From assembly GCF_003026495.1 (NCBI RefSeq), contig NZ_PYMA01000001.1:558001-622000 (forward strand): a stretch of DNA of 64,000 nt, written 5' to 3'. The notes below the pieces were generated by a model. It saw nothing but the letters and a program-made list of their open reading frames with translations, was not told the origin of the DNA and ran no database searches. Positions within the stretch are counted from its first letter, which is position 1. Each line of letters begins with the position of its first letter. A program made the translations under genes and the position numbers. Shown in pieces: positions 37,583-46,059 of this stretch. Source of the stretch: Photobacterium sanctipauli (GTDB taxonomy: Bacteria > Pseudomonadota > Gammaproteobacteria > Enterobacterales > Vibrionaceae).

Positions 37583-38869
37583 TTAAGCCTTATTTAGTTT
37601 GCAAGCCTTCGCATAGCTACGAAGAACCTGACGAATTTTGTCTAGCACGAGTGCCTCAGGGGCAGACTCAACCATGCCCTCTCGAACAGCGTGGAACTGC
37701 TCTGGCAGATATTGGCTAAGTAACGGTAATGGGATACCCGAGCGTGAAAGGTTGCCAAAGAGCTTGTCTTGGGCCTGGTTAATTTGTTGGTTTGGCCAGT
37801 AGTAACGAATACGGTCACTGAAGCTGTAGCTGCGTGCAAAGCGCTGCTGCGACTCATCGCCGTGGTAGTATTTGTTCCAATACTCTGGTGCCTGGCACAT
37901 GGTCTGCTCGATCATTTCACGCAGGTTCGAACAATGTGCTTTCGGTGTGATTTGCTCTTCAATTTCACACAAGTTGAATAAGGCTTCACGCATCGCAAAT
38001 GTTAAAGCTGGTCCCACTTTCAAGATGGCAAAGTGGTCTCTAACCAACGCGTTGTATGCTTTGTCGGTTTGGTAATCCGTTGAGTGCGCTTCAAAAATAA
38101 GGTGCGGGTAATCATCGACTACGCGACTAAGTGCTTGCGCTTTTTCAGGGCGGTAATCAATAACGCCGGTGTGATCGAACTCAACGCCTGGCTGAACAAC
38201 CAGGCCAATGACACGCTCCCAACAGCTAACCACACCCGCTTTCTCAAACGCATCACGGTGGCAATCTATGGTTTTGCGCGCAGCAGCTGGCGCAGTCACT
38301 TCCAGTTCATCCAGCTCTTCAGCTGCACCGCCCGGTACTGGCACCTCGGTACCAATCACATAGGTAATGTCACTGGCGCCAAAACACGCTACTGCCGTCT
38401 TTTCTGCAATCACTGCCAAGCGTGCTGCTCGCGCTGCCACCACTTCGTCAGAAAGAGGCACAGGTTCGCCTTGGCAAGACATGCTGCAATCTAAGTGGAT
38501 CTTCTTAAATCCAGCGGCAACATAAGCGGCGATGAGATCATCGGCTTTTGCCATCGCTTCTTCAGCGGGTAGCGCTTGCCAACGGTTAGGGCCGAGATGG
38601 TCGCCACCTAAAATGAGCTTTTCGGTAGGAAATTGTAGGCTTTCAGCCTTGTTTAATACGAAGTCGCGGAAATCAGCAGGAGTCATTCCTGTGTAACCGC
38701 CAAACTGATCAACCTGATTGGAGGTAGCTTCGATTAATAATAAAGAATCATCGCTCAACGCTTGCATCAGCGCAGCTTCAATCACCAGAGGGTGTGCCGA
38801 GCAAACTGAGTAAATACCAGTTTGTTCGCCCGCCTTATGGCGCTGAACGAGATTAAGAAGGGTGTTCAT
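37583..38869 (-). CDS. agaZ: Tagatose-1,6-bisphosphate aldolase subunit KbaZ/AgaZ/GatZ
   Basis: 428-aa non-catalytic partner of the class II aldolase, needed for its activity and stability in E. coli. Marks: [84 protein letters not shown] and [17 protein letters not shown]. The catalytic partner gene (agaY) lies in a different transcript at 7.8 kb. The ribosome site GGAG of this gene is inside the 3' arm of a hairpin at 38872-38915. Confidence 0.94.
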   Translation of the reverse strand: MNTLLNLVQRHKAGEQTGIYSVCSAHPLVIEAALMQALSDDSLLLIEATSNQVDQFGGYTGMTPADFRDFVLNKAESLQFPTEKLILGGDHLGPNRWQALPAEEAMAKADDLIAAYVAAGFKKIHLDCSMSCQGEPVPLSDEVVAARAARLAVIAEKTAVACFGASDITYVIGTEVPVPGGAAEELDELEVTAPAAARKTIDCHRDAFEKAGVVSCWERVIGLVVQPGVEFDHTGVIDYRPEKAQALSRVVDDYPHLIFEAHSTDYQTDKAYNALVRDHFAILKVGPALTFAMREALFNLCEIEEQITPKAHCSNLREMIEQTMCQAPEYWNKYYHGDESQQRFARSYSFSDRIRYYWPNQQINQAQDKLFGNLSRSGIPLPLLSQYLPEQFHAVREGMVESAPEALVLDKIRQVLRSYAKACKLNKA

Positions 38870-38871
38870 TG

Positions 38872-38915
38872 ACTAACTCCACAATCAACATCTGATATGT
38901 TGCTATGGAGTTAGT
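38872..38915 (-). promoter_or_regulatory. Hairpin that covers the agaZ ribosome-binding site
   Basis: ACTAACTCCA (38872-38881) and TGGAGTTAGT (38906-38915) are perfect 10-bp complements, with an inner CAACAT / ATGTTG stem. In the mRNA the 3' arm contains GGAG, seven bases before the agaZ ATG, and the 5' arm starts three bases after the agaR stop codon. A ribosome ending agaR would open it, which suggests translational coupling (inference). Confidence 0.6.
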
Positions 38916-38917
38916 GC

Positions 38918-39694
38918 TTAACTGTCTTTTTCTACGATGATAACGTCAACTTTCATTTCGCGAAGACCCTGTAGGTAATCTTCAGGAATATCAGAATCTG
39001 TTACCAGGATATCAATATTTCCGAACTCTCGAATCATGTGGCAGCTACGCTTACCAAACTTGCTCGAGTCAGCGACCGCAATCACTTGCTCAGAAATTTC
39101 GCACATTAAGCGGTTCAAACTTGCTTCCTGCTCATTGTGCGTGGTGATACCTGCTCGCAAATCAAAACCATCAACGCCAAGAAAAACCTTATCGAAACGA
39201 TAGTTTTTCAAGCTACTTTCGGCTTGCGAGCCAGAGAAAGACAGTGCATTCTTACGAAGCACACCGCCTGACATCAATACCTCAACACCAGGTGCTGATG
39301 CCAGCTCCATTGCAACATCCAGACCGTTGGTCATTACTACTACATCTTCCAGTGACTTAACGCTGGTTGCGATTTCTCGCGTTGTAGTACCCGAATCCAG
39401 AATAACTGTGTCACCATTTTCAATTAGCTTGGCTGCAGCTTGTCCAATCAACGATTTAATGCCCGCATTTTGGCGACGTTTCTCTTGGACAGTTAACTCA
39501 GCTATTACCCCAGTGTTAGGTATGGCCGCACCGTGCGAACGCACAACATAACCATTCTTTTCCAAAAAACTCAGGTCGCTACGAATAGTGACACTTGAGA
39601 CATCAAACTGTGCAGCAAGGTCTTCGACACGGGCTTTACCTTCTCGGTTAACCACGTTTACGATTTCCATGCGCCTTTCGACAGCACTTTTCAC
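38918..39694 (-). CDS. agaR: DeoR-family repressor AgaR
   Basis: 258 aa. The N-terminal DeoR helix-turn-helix is RRMEIVNVVNREGKARVEDL followed by AQFDVSSVTIRSDLSFLEK. The C-terminal sugar-phosphate sensor shows DSGTTTREIATSVKS, MTNGLDVAMEL, MSGGVLRKNALSFSG, FLGVDGFDLRAGITTHNEQE and VADSSKFGKRS. In E. coli AgaR represses the aga genes. The start is a GTG at 39694 with AAGGAG 9 bases upstream; an ATG eight codons later is possible. It heads the aga operon and is divergent from the Tat-sulfatase gene. Confidence 0.93.
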   Translation of the reverse strand: MKSAVERRMEIVNVVNREGKARVEDLAAQFDVSSVTIRSDLSFLEKNGYVVRSHGAAIPNTGVIAELTVQEKRRQNAGIKSLIGQAAAKLIENGDTVILDSGTTTREIATSVKSLEDVVVMTNGLDVAMELASAPGVEVLMSGGVLRKNALSFSGSQAESSLKNYRFDKVFLGVDGFDLRAGITTHNEQEASLNRLMCEISEQVIAVADSSKFGKRSCHMIREFGNIDILVTDSDIPEDYLQGLREMKVDVIIVEKDS

Positions 39695-39802
39695 TTTATT
39701 TGTCTCCTTACGAAACCAGCAAAATCTCTTTCGCTTGATTTCGAATACAGCTTACACCTAAAAACGAAAGCAACAATGCGGGAATTTAAAACTTTTGATC
39801 TC

Positions 39803-39852
39803 TTTCACAATCTTTCGCATTATTGCGTTTTACTTGCGTAACCTTACGCATT
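39803..39852. repeat. Five 10-bp phased direct repeats, probable AgaR operator
   Basis: TTTCACAATC, TTTCGCATTA, TTGCGTTTTA, CTTGCGTAAC and CTTACGCATT follow one another without gap. The shared pattern is roughly YTTNCGYWWT, one half-site per helical turn. It lies 109-158 bp before the agaR start. Confidence 0.65.
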
Positions 39853-40013
39853 GGCACCTATATTACCCTTCGAAAGGGTGAAAGCCAAACAGAAAGCCGT
39901 AAATACTCCACTGTCATCACCTTTGTTTTCCCTTCTAAGCCTTTTTTTACTTTCGCTATCCTCGCTATTTTTCTTTCGTTTTATTTTTTGTGATCAAATA
40001 CACAGCCATACAA

Positions 40014-40033
40014 CTTTCGATAACTTACGATTC
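40014..40033. promoter_or_regulatory. Phased half-site pair before the Tat-sulfatase gene
   Basis: CTTTCGATAA and CTTACGATTC are adjacent 10-bp units of the same pattern as the array at 39803-39852, here about 110 bp before the sulfatase start. Confidence 0.5.
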
Positions 40034-40140
40034 GCAACAACACGTAGAAACAAAAAGCCCACAAACAACAAAACACAACAAAATGACAACCAATGACTTT
40101 CGGTTTTCTTCTGATAGTCGTTGCTAGCTTGGAGTCTGAA

Positions 40141-41703
40141 ATGTCCATTACAAGACGTAATTTATTGAAAGGGATGGCGGCAACCAGTGCTGTCGCTGCC
40201 ACTGCAGCAACAACGGGGTGCAGCTCGCTTCAAACGGCATCAACAGAGCAAGAAACAGCCACCCAGCCGCTGAAGAAGCCAAACCTGCTTATCGTTTTTC
40301 CCGATGAAATGCGTACCCAGTCTTTGGGCTTTATGAAGCAAGACCCTTCTGATACCCCCAACATCAACCGCTTTGCTAAGCAAGGGGTTTTTCTTCGTCA
40401 GGCCGTTTCAAACTTTCCTCTGTGCACCCCGTTTCGCGGCATGCTAATGACGGGTCAATACCCTTACCGCAACGGCATTCAAGGCAATAGCCATACCGCG
40501 ATGGCAGGCAATTTTGGTGGCAAAGACTTTGGCATTGAGCTGAAAAAGAACACTGTCACTTGGTCAGACATCCTTAAGCGCAACGGCTATAGCATGGGCT
40601 ACATCGGCAAATGGCACCTTGATACGCCAGAAGCGCCGTTCGTACCCAGCTATAACAACCCAATGGAAGGCCGCTATTGGAATGATTGGACGGCCCCTGA
40701 TCGCCGGCACGGTTTTGACTTCTGGTATGCCTACGGCACCTATGATTTGCACATGAAGCCAATCTATTGGACCAACGACACACCAAGGGATAAGCCTTTG
40801 GTGATCGACCAGTGGAGCCCAGAGCACGAGGCAGATATTGCCATCAAGTACCTGCGCAACGAAGGGGGTAGCTACCGCGATAGCGACCAGCCATTTACGC
40901 TGGTTATTTCAATGAACCCACCCCATTCGCCGTACGATCAGGTTCCGCAAAAGTACTTGGATCGCTATCAGGACGAGACATCTGAAAGCCTAAATACCCG
41001 CCCGAATGTGGATTGGGAAAAAGACTACCTCGACGGCTACGGTCCGAAGTACTTCAAAGAATATATGGCGATGGTCAATGGTGTTGATGAGCAATTCGGG
41101 CGCATCCTTGATGAACTTGCTCGGTTAGATCTTGAAGAAGATACCTTAGTGGTCTTTTTCTCCGATCATGGCTGTTGCATGGGCTCAAACGGTAACCCAA
41201 CCAAAAATGTGCATTACGAGGAATCGATGCGTATTCCTATGATTTTCCGTTGGCCGGGCAAACTGTCACCACGCACTGATGACTTGCTATTTTCAGCACC
41301 GGATATTTACCCAACGATATTTGGCTTGATGGGAATGGCAGATCAAATTCCCGATACCGTTGAAGGGTTCAACTATGCCAATACTGTCTCTGGTATAGAG
41401 GGCGATGAAAAACCCACCTCGCAAATTTACACCTTCATGCCCTATGGCGGTCAGTCCTACGGCCGCCGTGGGGTAAGAACCGACCGTTACACCTTGATGA
41501 TCGACCGAAAAGTCGGCAAGCCGCTGACCTTCGTCCTTCACGATAACGTCAACGATCCGTACCAGATGGAAAACATCGCGGAACAAAACGAAACCCTTAT
41601 TCAACAGCTAGTTGAGGAAGAACTGCTTCCTTGGCTTGAGCATACCGGCGACCCATGGCGACCAACGGAAGTGCCCGCCAGTGCCGCTAATGCTTACACC
41701 TAA
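40141..41703 (+). CDS. Type I sulfatase, Tat-exported lipoprotein (Cys-type)
   Basis: 520 aa. The N-terminus SITRRNLLKGMAATSAVAAT is a twin-arginine signal and ends in a lipobox (TTGC, Cys27), so a folded, lipid-anchored sulfatase is predicted. Family S1 marks: NLLIVFPDEMRTQSLGF, the formylglycine motif CTPFR with Cys95 (FPLCTPFRGMLMTGQ), GYIGKWHLDTPE and VFFSDHGCCMGSNG. ATG 40141 has GGAG 7 bases upstream; an ORF start at 40093 would bury the signal. Tat export after cytosolic Cys oxidation by the maturase makes sense (inference). Followed by the porin gene after 38 bp. Confidence 0.92.
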   Translation: MSITRRNLLKGMAATSAVAATAATTGCSSLQTASTEQETATQPLKKPNLLIVFPDEMRTQSLGFMKQDPSDTPNINRFAKQGVFLRQAVSNFPLCTPFRGMLMTGQYPYRNGIQGNSHTAMAGNFGGKDFGIELKKNTVTWSDILKRNGYSMGYIGKWHLDTPEAPFVPSYNNPMEGRYWNDWTAPDRRHGFDFWYAYGTYDLHMKPIYWTNDTPRDKPLVIDQWSPEHEADIAIKYLRNEGGSYRDSDQPFTLVISMNPPHSPYDQVPQKYLDRYQDETSESLNTRPNVDWEKDYLDGYGPKYFKEYMAMVNGVDEQFGRILDELARLDLEEDTLVVFFSDHGCCMGSNGNPTKNVHYEESMRIPMIFRWPGKLSPRTDDLLFSAPDIYPTIFGLMGMADQIPDTVEGFNYANTVSGIEGDEKPTSQIYTFMPYGGQSYGRRGVRTDRYTLMIDRKVGKPLTFVLHDNVNDPYQMENIAEQNETLIQQLVEEELLPWLEHTGDPWRPTEVPASAANAYT

Positions 41704-41741
41704 TTTTTTACACAGTCCTATACACAATTAGAAAGGTTATT

Positions 41742-42464
41742 ATGAAAACGACAATCAAATTTGTTGCTGCTTCTATTTTATTAGCAACTGCTTCTCACGC
41801 TGTCGCCAACGACTACAAAACAACAATTGAGTACCGTCACCAGTATACCGATGAGTCTAAAAAGCACGGTGATCGCGTAAAAGTATTCCTAGACACAGGC
41901 AAGAACATTGGTTTCGAGCTTGATGCACGCTACTCAAATGACGACGGTGCATTCGACTCAATGACCATGGGCGGCTCAGAGCTATCTGCCTTCTACTACG
42001 ACAAACTAAACGACAACACCGTTTACCTACTTGGTTCATCTGTCGACTTCACCGATGCGGGTATTGTGTATGTACCTTACGCCCGTTTGAACTATGCGTT
42101 CGACAACGGCTTCCGTATTCAAGGTCGATACAAGTGGAAACTATGGGATTACGGCCAAACTGGTGTGAACGGCGACAGCTACCACTCTAAAATCCAGCAG
42201 TTCGATACTTGGCTAGGCTACAACACCGGTAAGTGGGACTTCCAATACGAGTTCAACATTTGGCGCGAGATGGAAAGCAACGGTCAGGACTTGTTCGACA
42301 ACGGCAAAACTGACTACCTGCACAACTTCCGTCTACTGTACGCCTACAAGGCAGAAAACGGCGACCTATGGCGCCCATTCATCGAGTTCGGTAACGTGAA
42401 GGTTAACAACACCACAGACGAGCGCCAAAACCGCTACCGCGTGGGCATCAAATACACTTGGTAA
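41742..42464 (+). CDS. KdgM-family oligosaccharide-specific outer-membrane porin
   Basis: 240 aa with signal peptide (TIKFVAASILLATASHAVA). The mature protein alternates polar and hydrophobic residues as in a 12-strand beta-barrel, with family features TIEYRHQYTDESKKHGDRVK near the start, GFRIQGRYKWKLWDYG and a terminal YRVGIKYTW ending in an aromatic residue. KdgM and NanC pass acidic oligosaccharides (oligogalacturonate, sialic acid). Here the likely cargo is unsaturated uronic oligosaccharides made by the PL8 lyases. It follows the sulfatase gene and is closed by a terminator. Confidence 0.9.
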   Translation: MKTTIKFVAASILLATASHAVANDYKTTIEYRHQYTDESKKHGDRVKVFLDTGKNIGFELDARYSNDDGAFDSMTMGGSELSAFYYDKLNDNTVYLLGSSVDFTDAGIVYVPYARLNYAFDNGFRIQGRYKWKLWDYGQTGVNGDSYHSKIQQFDTWLGYNTGKWDFQYEFNIWREMESNGQDLFDNGKTDYLHNFRLLYAYKAENGDLWRPFIEFGNVKVNNTTDERQNRYRVGIKYTW

Positions 42465-42495
42465 TTGACCTATGTAATTGACCTATATTGATAAT

Positions 42496-42521
42496 AAAGG
42501 CCGCAAACGCGGCCTTTTTCT
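42496..42521 (+). terminator. Rho-independent terminator after the porin gene
   Basis: AAAGGCCGC / GCGGCCTTT, perfect 9-bp arms with a 4-base loop, then TTC; 31 bp after the stop. A 13-bp tandem duplication (GTAATTGACCTAT twice, 42461-42486) overlaps the stop region. Confidence 0.85.
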
Positions 42522-42544
42522 TCTATGCAGCCACACCCAGCACA

Positions 42545-42766
42545 CTACCCAATCTTGATCTCGCCACTTCTTACCTTCTTACAAAACTGCGAATAGTCAT
42601 GGCTATAAACGCAGAATGCTTGCGGCAGGGTTGAACCTGTCAGGAACTCACTGAATGCTATCCGGGTATCTTCAGGCAGGCCAGTGGGGTCAATGACTTT
42701 GAAAGGGACATCAGGTATGGAAAATTCAGCTAGCTCGGGAAGCATCGCATCAAAATCTGTAGCCAT
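42545..42766 (-). CDS. Small hypothetical protein (73 aa)
   Basis: 73 aa, acidic at the N-terminus (MATDFDAMLPELAEFSIPDV), then DPTGLPEDTRIAFSEFLTGS and SHDYSQFCKKVRSGEIKIG. No signal or membrane segment, one cysteine pair absent (two single Cys). GAAGGTG lies 7-8 bases before the ATG, which supports translation. I do not recognise a family. Confidence 0.55.
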   Translation of the reverse strand: MATDFDAMLPELAEFSIPDVPFKVIDPTGLPEDTRIAFSEFLTGSTLPQAFCVYSHDYSQFCKKVRSGEIKIG

Positions 42767-42942
42767 AGTTCATCACCTTCGATAATTACGCGCATGATGC
42801 TTCATTATTATAGCTACACAGAGCAAAGCGGAGGGATTCGAGGGGATTGCGGATTTACTTCGCCCTGCGGGCCGTTGCTTTAAAGCGCCTTCGGCTAGCA
42901 ACGTTGTCTCGCTTCGCTCGGCTGAACCCTAGATTCCGACGT

Positions 42943-42974
42943 AAAGAAGCCCAGCATTTCTGCTGGGCTTCTTT
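42943..42974 (-). terminator. Hairpin in the tRNA-flanking region
   Basis: AAAGAAGCCCAGCA / TGCTGGGCTTCTTT, perfect 14-bp arms with a TTTC loop. It looks like a terminator in either direction, perhaps left over from a lost tRNA gene. Confidence 0.65.
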
Positions 42975-43040
42975 GAATATGGCGGAGCTGGTTTGGTATA
43001 GGGGGATTTTCAAATCCCTATTTATTACCCCGTAAAACGA

Positions 43041-43070
43041 CGAAAGCCTCGTCATTCGACGAGGCTTTCT
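43041..43070 (-). terminator. Terminator of the tRNA-Ser gene
   Basis: AAAGCCTCGTC / GACGAGGCTTT, perfect 11-bp stem with an ATTC loop, ending 6-8 bases beyond the tRNA 3' CCA. Confidence 0.8.
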
Positions 43071-43075
43071 AAATG

Positions 43076-43166
43076 TGGCGGAGAGATAGGGATTTGAACC
43101 CTAGATACGCTACAAACGTATGCCGGTTTTCAAGACCGGTGCTTTCAACCACTCAGCCATCTCTCC
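43076..43166 (-). tRNA. tRNA-Ser(UGA)
   Basis: On the minus strand the molecule begins GGAGAGATGGCTGAGTGG and ends TCTCTCCGCCA. Acceptor GGAGAGA pairs with TCTCTCC. The anticodon stem ACCGG/CCGGT encloses loop CTTGAAA, anticodon TGA (plus-strand TCA at 43130-43132). A long variable arm (CATACGTTTGTAGCGTATC) and T arm GGGTTCAAATCCC mark class II tRNA-Ser. CCA is encoded. Length 91 nt. Confidence 0.96.
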
Positions 43167-43403
43167 GTAAGTGCGGCGAATAATACGGGCTTCCCGACAA
43201 GCTGTAAACCCCTACCAGACTCAACTGGCGATGAATTGTACACACCAATAAGCCAGTTGCTCCCTCAACACACAAACCGGCCAATAACCATGCAGTATTT
43301 TATGAGTTTGTCGTTGCGATCAGGTTTTTGTTACCCGCATGCCAATATGCTATTGCCAGTCGATTTATCCCTTAAATTATCTGCACTTATCTTGAGGTCG
43401 TCC

Positions 43404-45896
43404 ATGTCTACATTGTTACTCGACGGTAATTGGCAACTTAGCTCCTCACAACACCCCGCCATTGCTGTTGCTTGCCCTATTCCCGGCGATGTCCATTCTG
43501 CGCTCATCGCAGCAGAACAACTCCCTCCACCCTACTTCGGTTGCAATGAAAATGAGGTACAGTGGGTGGGCGAAAGCGAGTGGACGCTTTCGCGCTCTTT
43601 CGTGGTTGAGGACGATTTTCTAAACGGGCAAGCGGTCGATCTCAAGCTGGCGTTTGTCGATACCATGGCGACAATCGCCATCAATGGCAATGTCGTGCTG
43701 CATTGCAGCAATATGTTCCGCCAATACCAAGCGAATGTATTACCCTATCTGCAAGGGGGTGAGAACACCATCGAAATCACCCTGCACCGAAATGACCTGG
43801 AAGCGGCAAAGCGAGCTGAACGCTTGCCATTCCCCGTACCTTGGGCGGTAGGCAACAACCAAATTCCGCACATGAACACCCTACGTAAAACCCAATGTCA
43901 TGCAGGATGGGATTGGGGGATCTGCTTGCTGGTCAGTGGTATCTACCAGTCGATATCATTAACCAAGGTTGAGCAAGTGCGCCTTAGCCAAGTTCGCACA
44001 GAGCAACATTGGCAAAGCGATGGCAGTTGCCAGCTTGATGTTATTGTTGATTTTGAGCAGCTAACCACGACCAACTCACCAACCACGCTTGCCATTACCT
44101 TCGACGGGAATGCCTATAACCTGCCGCTGCCTATCAGTGATATTGGCTCTCGCCAATACCGGCATTCCATTGCCATCGCCCAACCGAGGCGTTGGTGGCC
44201 AGCAGGCTATGGCGAGCAAGCGCTGTACTCATTAGATGTTCAGCTTTATGGCGCAATCGGCCATAGCCAAACAATTAGCCATAGCCAAGCAGTCAGCAAG
44301 CAAATTGGCTTGCGCGAGCTTGAACTCGACACCCAAACCGACGCCATAGGGAGCGCCATGACCTTCAAGGTGAATGGCAAGGCTATCATGGCAAAAGGTG
44401 CTAATTGGATCCCACTCGATGCCCTGCCTTCATCCCATACCCCAGAGCGGTACCGCCAGTTGCTGGAAAACGCGGTGGCCGCCAACATGAACATGCTCCG
44501 CGTTTGGGGCGGTGGCATGTACGAGCAAGATATTTTCTATGAGCTCTGTGACAAGCTGGGCTTGCTGGTCTGGCAAGATTTAATGTTTGCCTGTGCCCTT
44601 TACCCTTCGACACCCGAATTTTTGGCCGATGTCGAAGCCGAAGTATGCGATCAAGTCCAGCGCTTGAACGACCACCCCTCAATCGCTTTATGGTGCGGCG
44701 ACAATGAAGTGATTGGTGCCATAGGCTGGTACCCAGAATCCCGCGCGAACCGCGAGCGCTATGTGGTGAATTACGACCGGCTCAACCGCACCTTGGCGCA
44801 AGTCGTTAAGCGAGAAGATCCTAGCCGCCGCTTTTGGGCCAGCTCCCCTTGCAATGGCGAGCTGGATTTCGGCGATGCATGGCATAACGATAACAAAGGG
44901 GACATGCACTTTTGGGATGTATGGCACTCGGGTAAATCATTCGATGCCTACCACAGCGTCAAGCCCCGGTTCTGCTCCGAGTTTGGTTACCAATCATGGC
45001 CTTCGCTACCGACAGTCAAGACCTTTGCCAAGCCCGACGAGTGGAATGTCACCTCGCCAACCTTCGAACAACACCAGAAAAACGGCCGTGGCAATAGCAT
45101 CATCACCGAAATGTTTACCCGCTACTTCCGCTTTCCGAGCAGCTTCGACAATATGCTTTACCTCAGCCAGGTTCAACAAGCGCTAGCCATTAAAACCGCC
45201 AGCGAATATTGGCGGGCACACAAAGCGCACTGTCGTGGCATTTTATATTGGCAACTCAACGACTGCTGGCCGGTCAGCTCTTGGTCGAGCATCGAATACA
45301 ATGGTCGCTGGAAGCAACTCCACTACCATGCCAAACGCTTCTTTGCCCCTCAACTGGCCACCTTCATCGCGCAAGACGGCCAATTGAGCCTGCACCTCAT
45401 CAACGATCAGCACCGGGAAAAACGCATCGAAGGCCGTATTTTGAAAGTCGGCTGGGATGGCAACGTTATCCAACAATGGCCTTTCAACAGCGCATTAGCC
45501 GCCGACCAAGCCATGGTGGCTTGGCAAACTTGCCTCAATGACACTGTCGAAGAAAGCCGTAACACCTTTTACCATGTCGAATTGCAATGTGATGATGCGA
45601 TCATTGAAAACGACTATTTCCCTGTCCTGTTTAAGCAAATGAACCTACCAAACACAACCATCCATACTGAAATAGGCAGTGATGAGCAAGGAGTCTATAT
45701 CGAATTGGATTGCGGGCATCCGGCGCTGTTTGTCCACTTAGAAATAGAGGGGACAGGCCGCTTTGATGATTCCAGCTTTACCCTATTACCTTCAGACATC
45801 ACAGGAAAAGTAAAACGCGTTCGCTATATTGGCAATGAAAGCAAGGAGGCCATTGCCAGTACGTTGCGGGTTTACCATTTGCGGGATAGTTATTAG
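43404..45896 (+). CDS. GH2 beta-mannosidase
   Basis: 830 aa, cytosolic. The GH2 layout is sugar-binding jelly roll, Ig-like domain, (beta/alpha)8 barrel, C-terminal Ig domains. Beta-mannosidase features: VPWAVGNNQIPHMNTLRKTQ, CHAGWDWGICLLVSGIY, WWPAGYGEQALY, MAKGANWIPLDALPS, NMLRVWGGGMYEQDIFYE, acid/base Glu in WCGDNEVIGAIGWYP and nucleophile Glu in RFCSEFGYQSWPS. It cleaves terminal beta-mannose, for example from N-glycan or mannan fragments. The ATG at 43404 starts the jelly roll (STLLLDGNWQLSS) with TTGAGG upstream; the ORF opens 56 codons earlier without support. No partner genes adjoin. Confidence 0.93.
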   Translation: MSTLLLDGNWQLSSSQHPAIAVACPIPGDVHSALIAAEQLPPPYFGCNENEVQWVGESEWTLSRSFVVEDDFLNGQAVDLKLAFVDTMATIAINGNVVLHCSNMFRQYQANVLPYLQGGENTIEITLHRNDLEAAKRAERLPFPVPWAVGNNQIPHMNTLRKTQCHAGWDWGICLLVSGIYQSISLTKVEQVRLSQVRTEQHWQSDGSCQLDVIVDFEQLTTTNSPTTLAITFDGNAYNLPLPISDIGSRQYRHSIAIAQPRRWWPAGYGEQALYSLDVQLYGAIGHSQTISHSQAVSKQIGLRELELDTQTDAIGSAMTFKVNGKAIMAKGANWIPLDALPSSHTPERYRQLLENAVAANMNMLRVWGGGMYEQDIFYELCDKLGLLVWQDLMFACALYPSTPEFLADVEAEVCDQVQRLNDHPSIALWCGDNEVIGAIGWYPESRANRERYVVNYDRLNRTLAQVVKREDPSRRFWASSPCNGELDFGDAWHNDNKGDMHFWDVWHSGKSFDAYHSVKPRFCSEFGYQSWPSLPTVKTFAKPDEWNVTSPTFEQHQKNGRGNSIITEMFTRYFRFPSSFDNMLYLSQVQQALAIKTASEYWRAHKAHCRGILYWQLNDCWPVSSWSSIEYNGRWKQLHYHAKRFFAPQLATFIAQDGQLSLHLINDQHREKRIEGRILKVGWDGNVIQQWPFNSALAADQAMVAWQTCLNDTVEESRNTFYHVELQCDDAIIENDYFPVLFKQMNLPNTTIHTEIGSDEQGVYIELDCGHPALFVHLEIEGTGRFDDSSFTLLPSDITGKVKRVRYIGNESKEAIASTLRVYHLRDSY

Positions 45897-46059
45897 TGAT
45901 GAGGCTGTGTGGTATGGCTATAGTGGCATGCCTTGCTCAATAACCGGTTTAGATAGATCCGCCTAATTCGACCGATTAATATGGGTTCAGGCACTCGCAA
46001 TTTTGGGGTTGGCTTTACTTTATCGCCCCCTCAAAAAGCACATTAAAGGGAAGTGACAT

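Larger units (their letters stand above)
39695..40140. promoter_or_regulatory. Divergent control region between agaR and the sulfatase gene
   Basis: 446 bp, pyrimidine-rich on the plus strand, without a credible gene (a low-complexity ORF at 39851-40096 is rejected). It holds scattered TTTCG and CGAAAG motifs (TTTCGC about 39732, CGAAAG about 39764, TTTCGC 39951, TTTCGT about 39974), the five-unit phased array at 39803-39852 and a phased pair at 40014/40024. Promoters for the aga operon and for the sulfatase-porin transcript must be here. Confidence 0.6.
42767..43075. other. Repeat-rich tRNA-flanking region with possible tRNA remnant
   Basis: About 310 bp next to tRNA-Ser. It holds GC-rich short palindromes (GCCCTGCGGGC, CGTTGC...GCAACG), a 14-bp perfect hairpin at 42943-42974 and, right after it, ATGGCGGAG (42979-42987) with GGGGGATTTTCAAATCCC nearby. 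TGGCGGAG repeats the start of the tRNA-Ser 3' end (43076-43083), so a decayed tRNA copy is possible. The plus-strand ORF over it is a chance one. Confidence 0.4.

Noticed and set aside
39851..40096. 81-aa ORF in the agaR-sulfatase spacer
   Set aside because: Low-complexity Leu/Ser/Phe composition from pyrimidine-rich DNA, no ribosome site, and it covers operator-like sequence.
42847..43035. 62-aa ORF near the tRNA
   Set aside because: It runs through hairpins and repeat sequence next to tRNA-Ser; no protein-like features.
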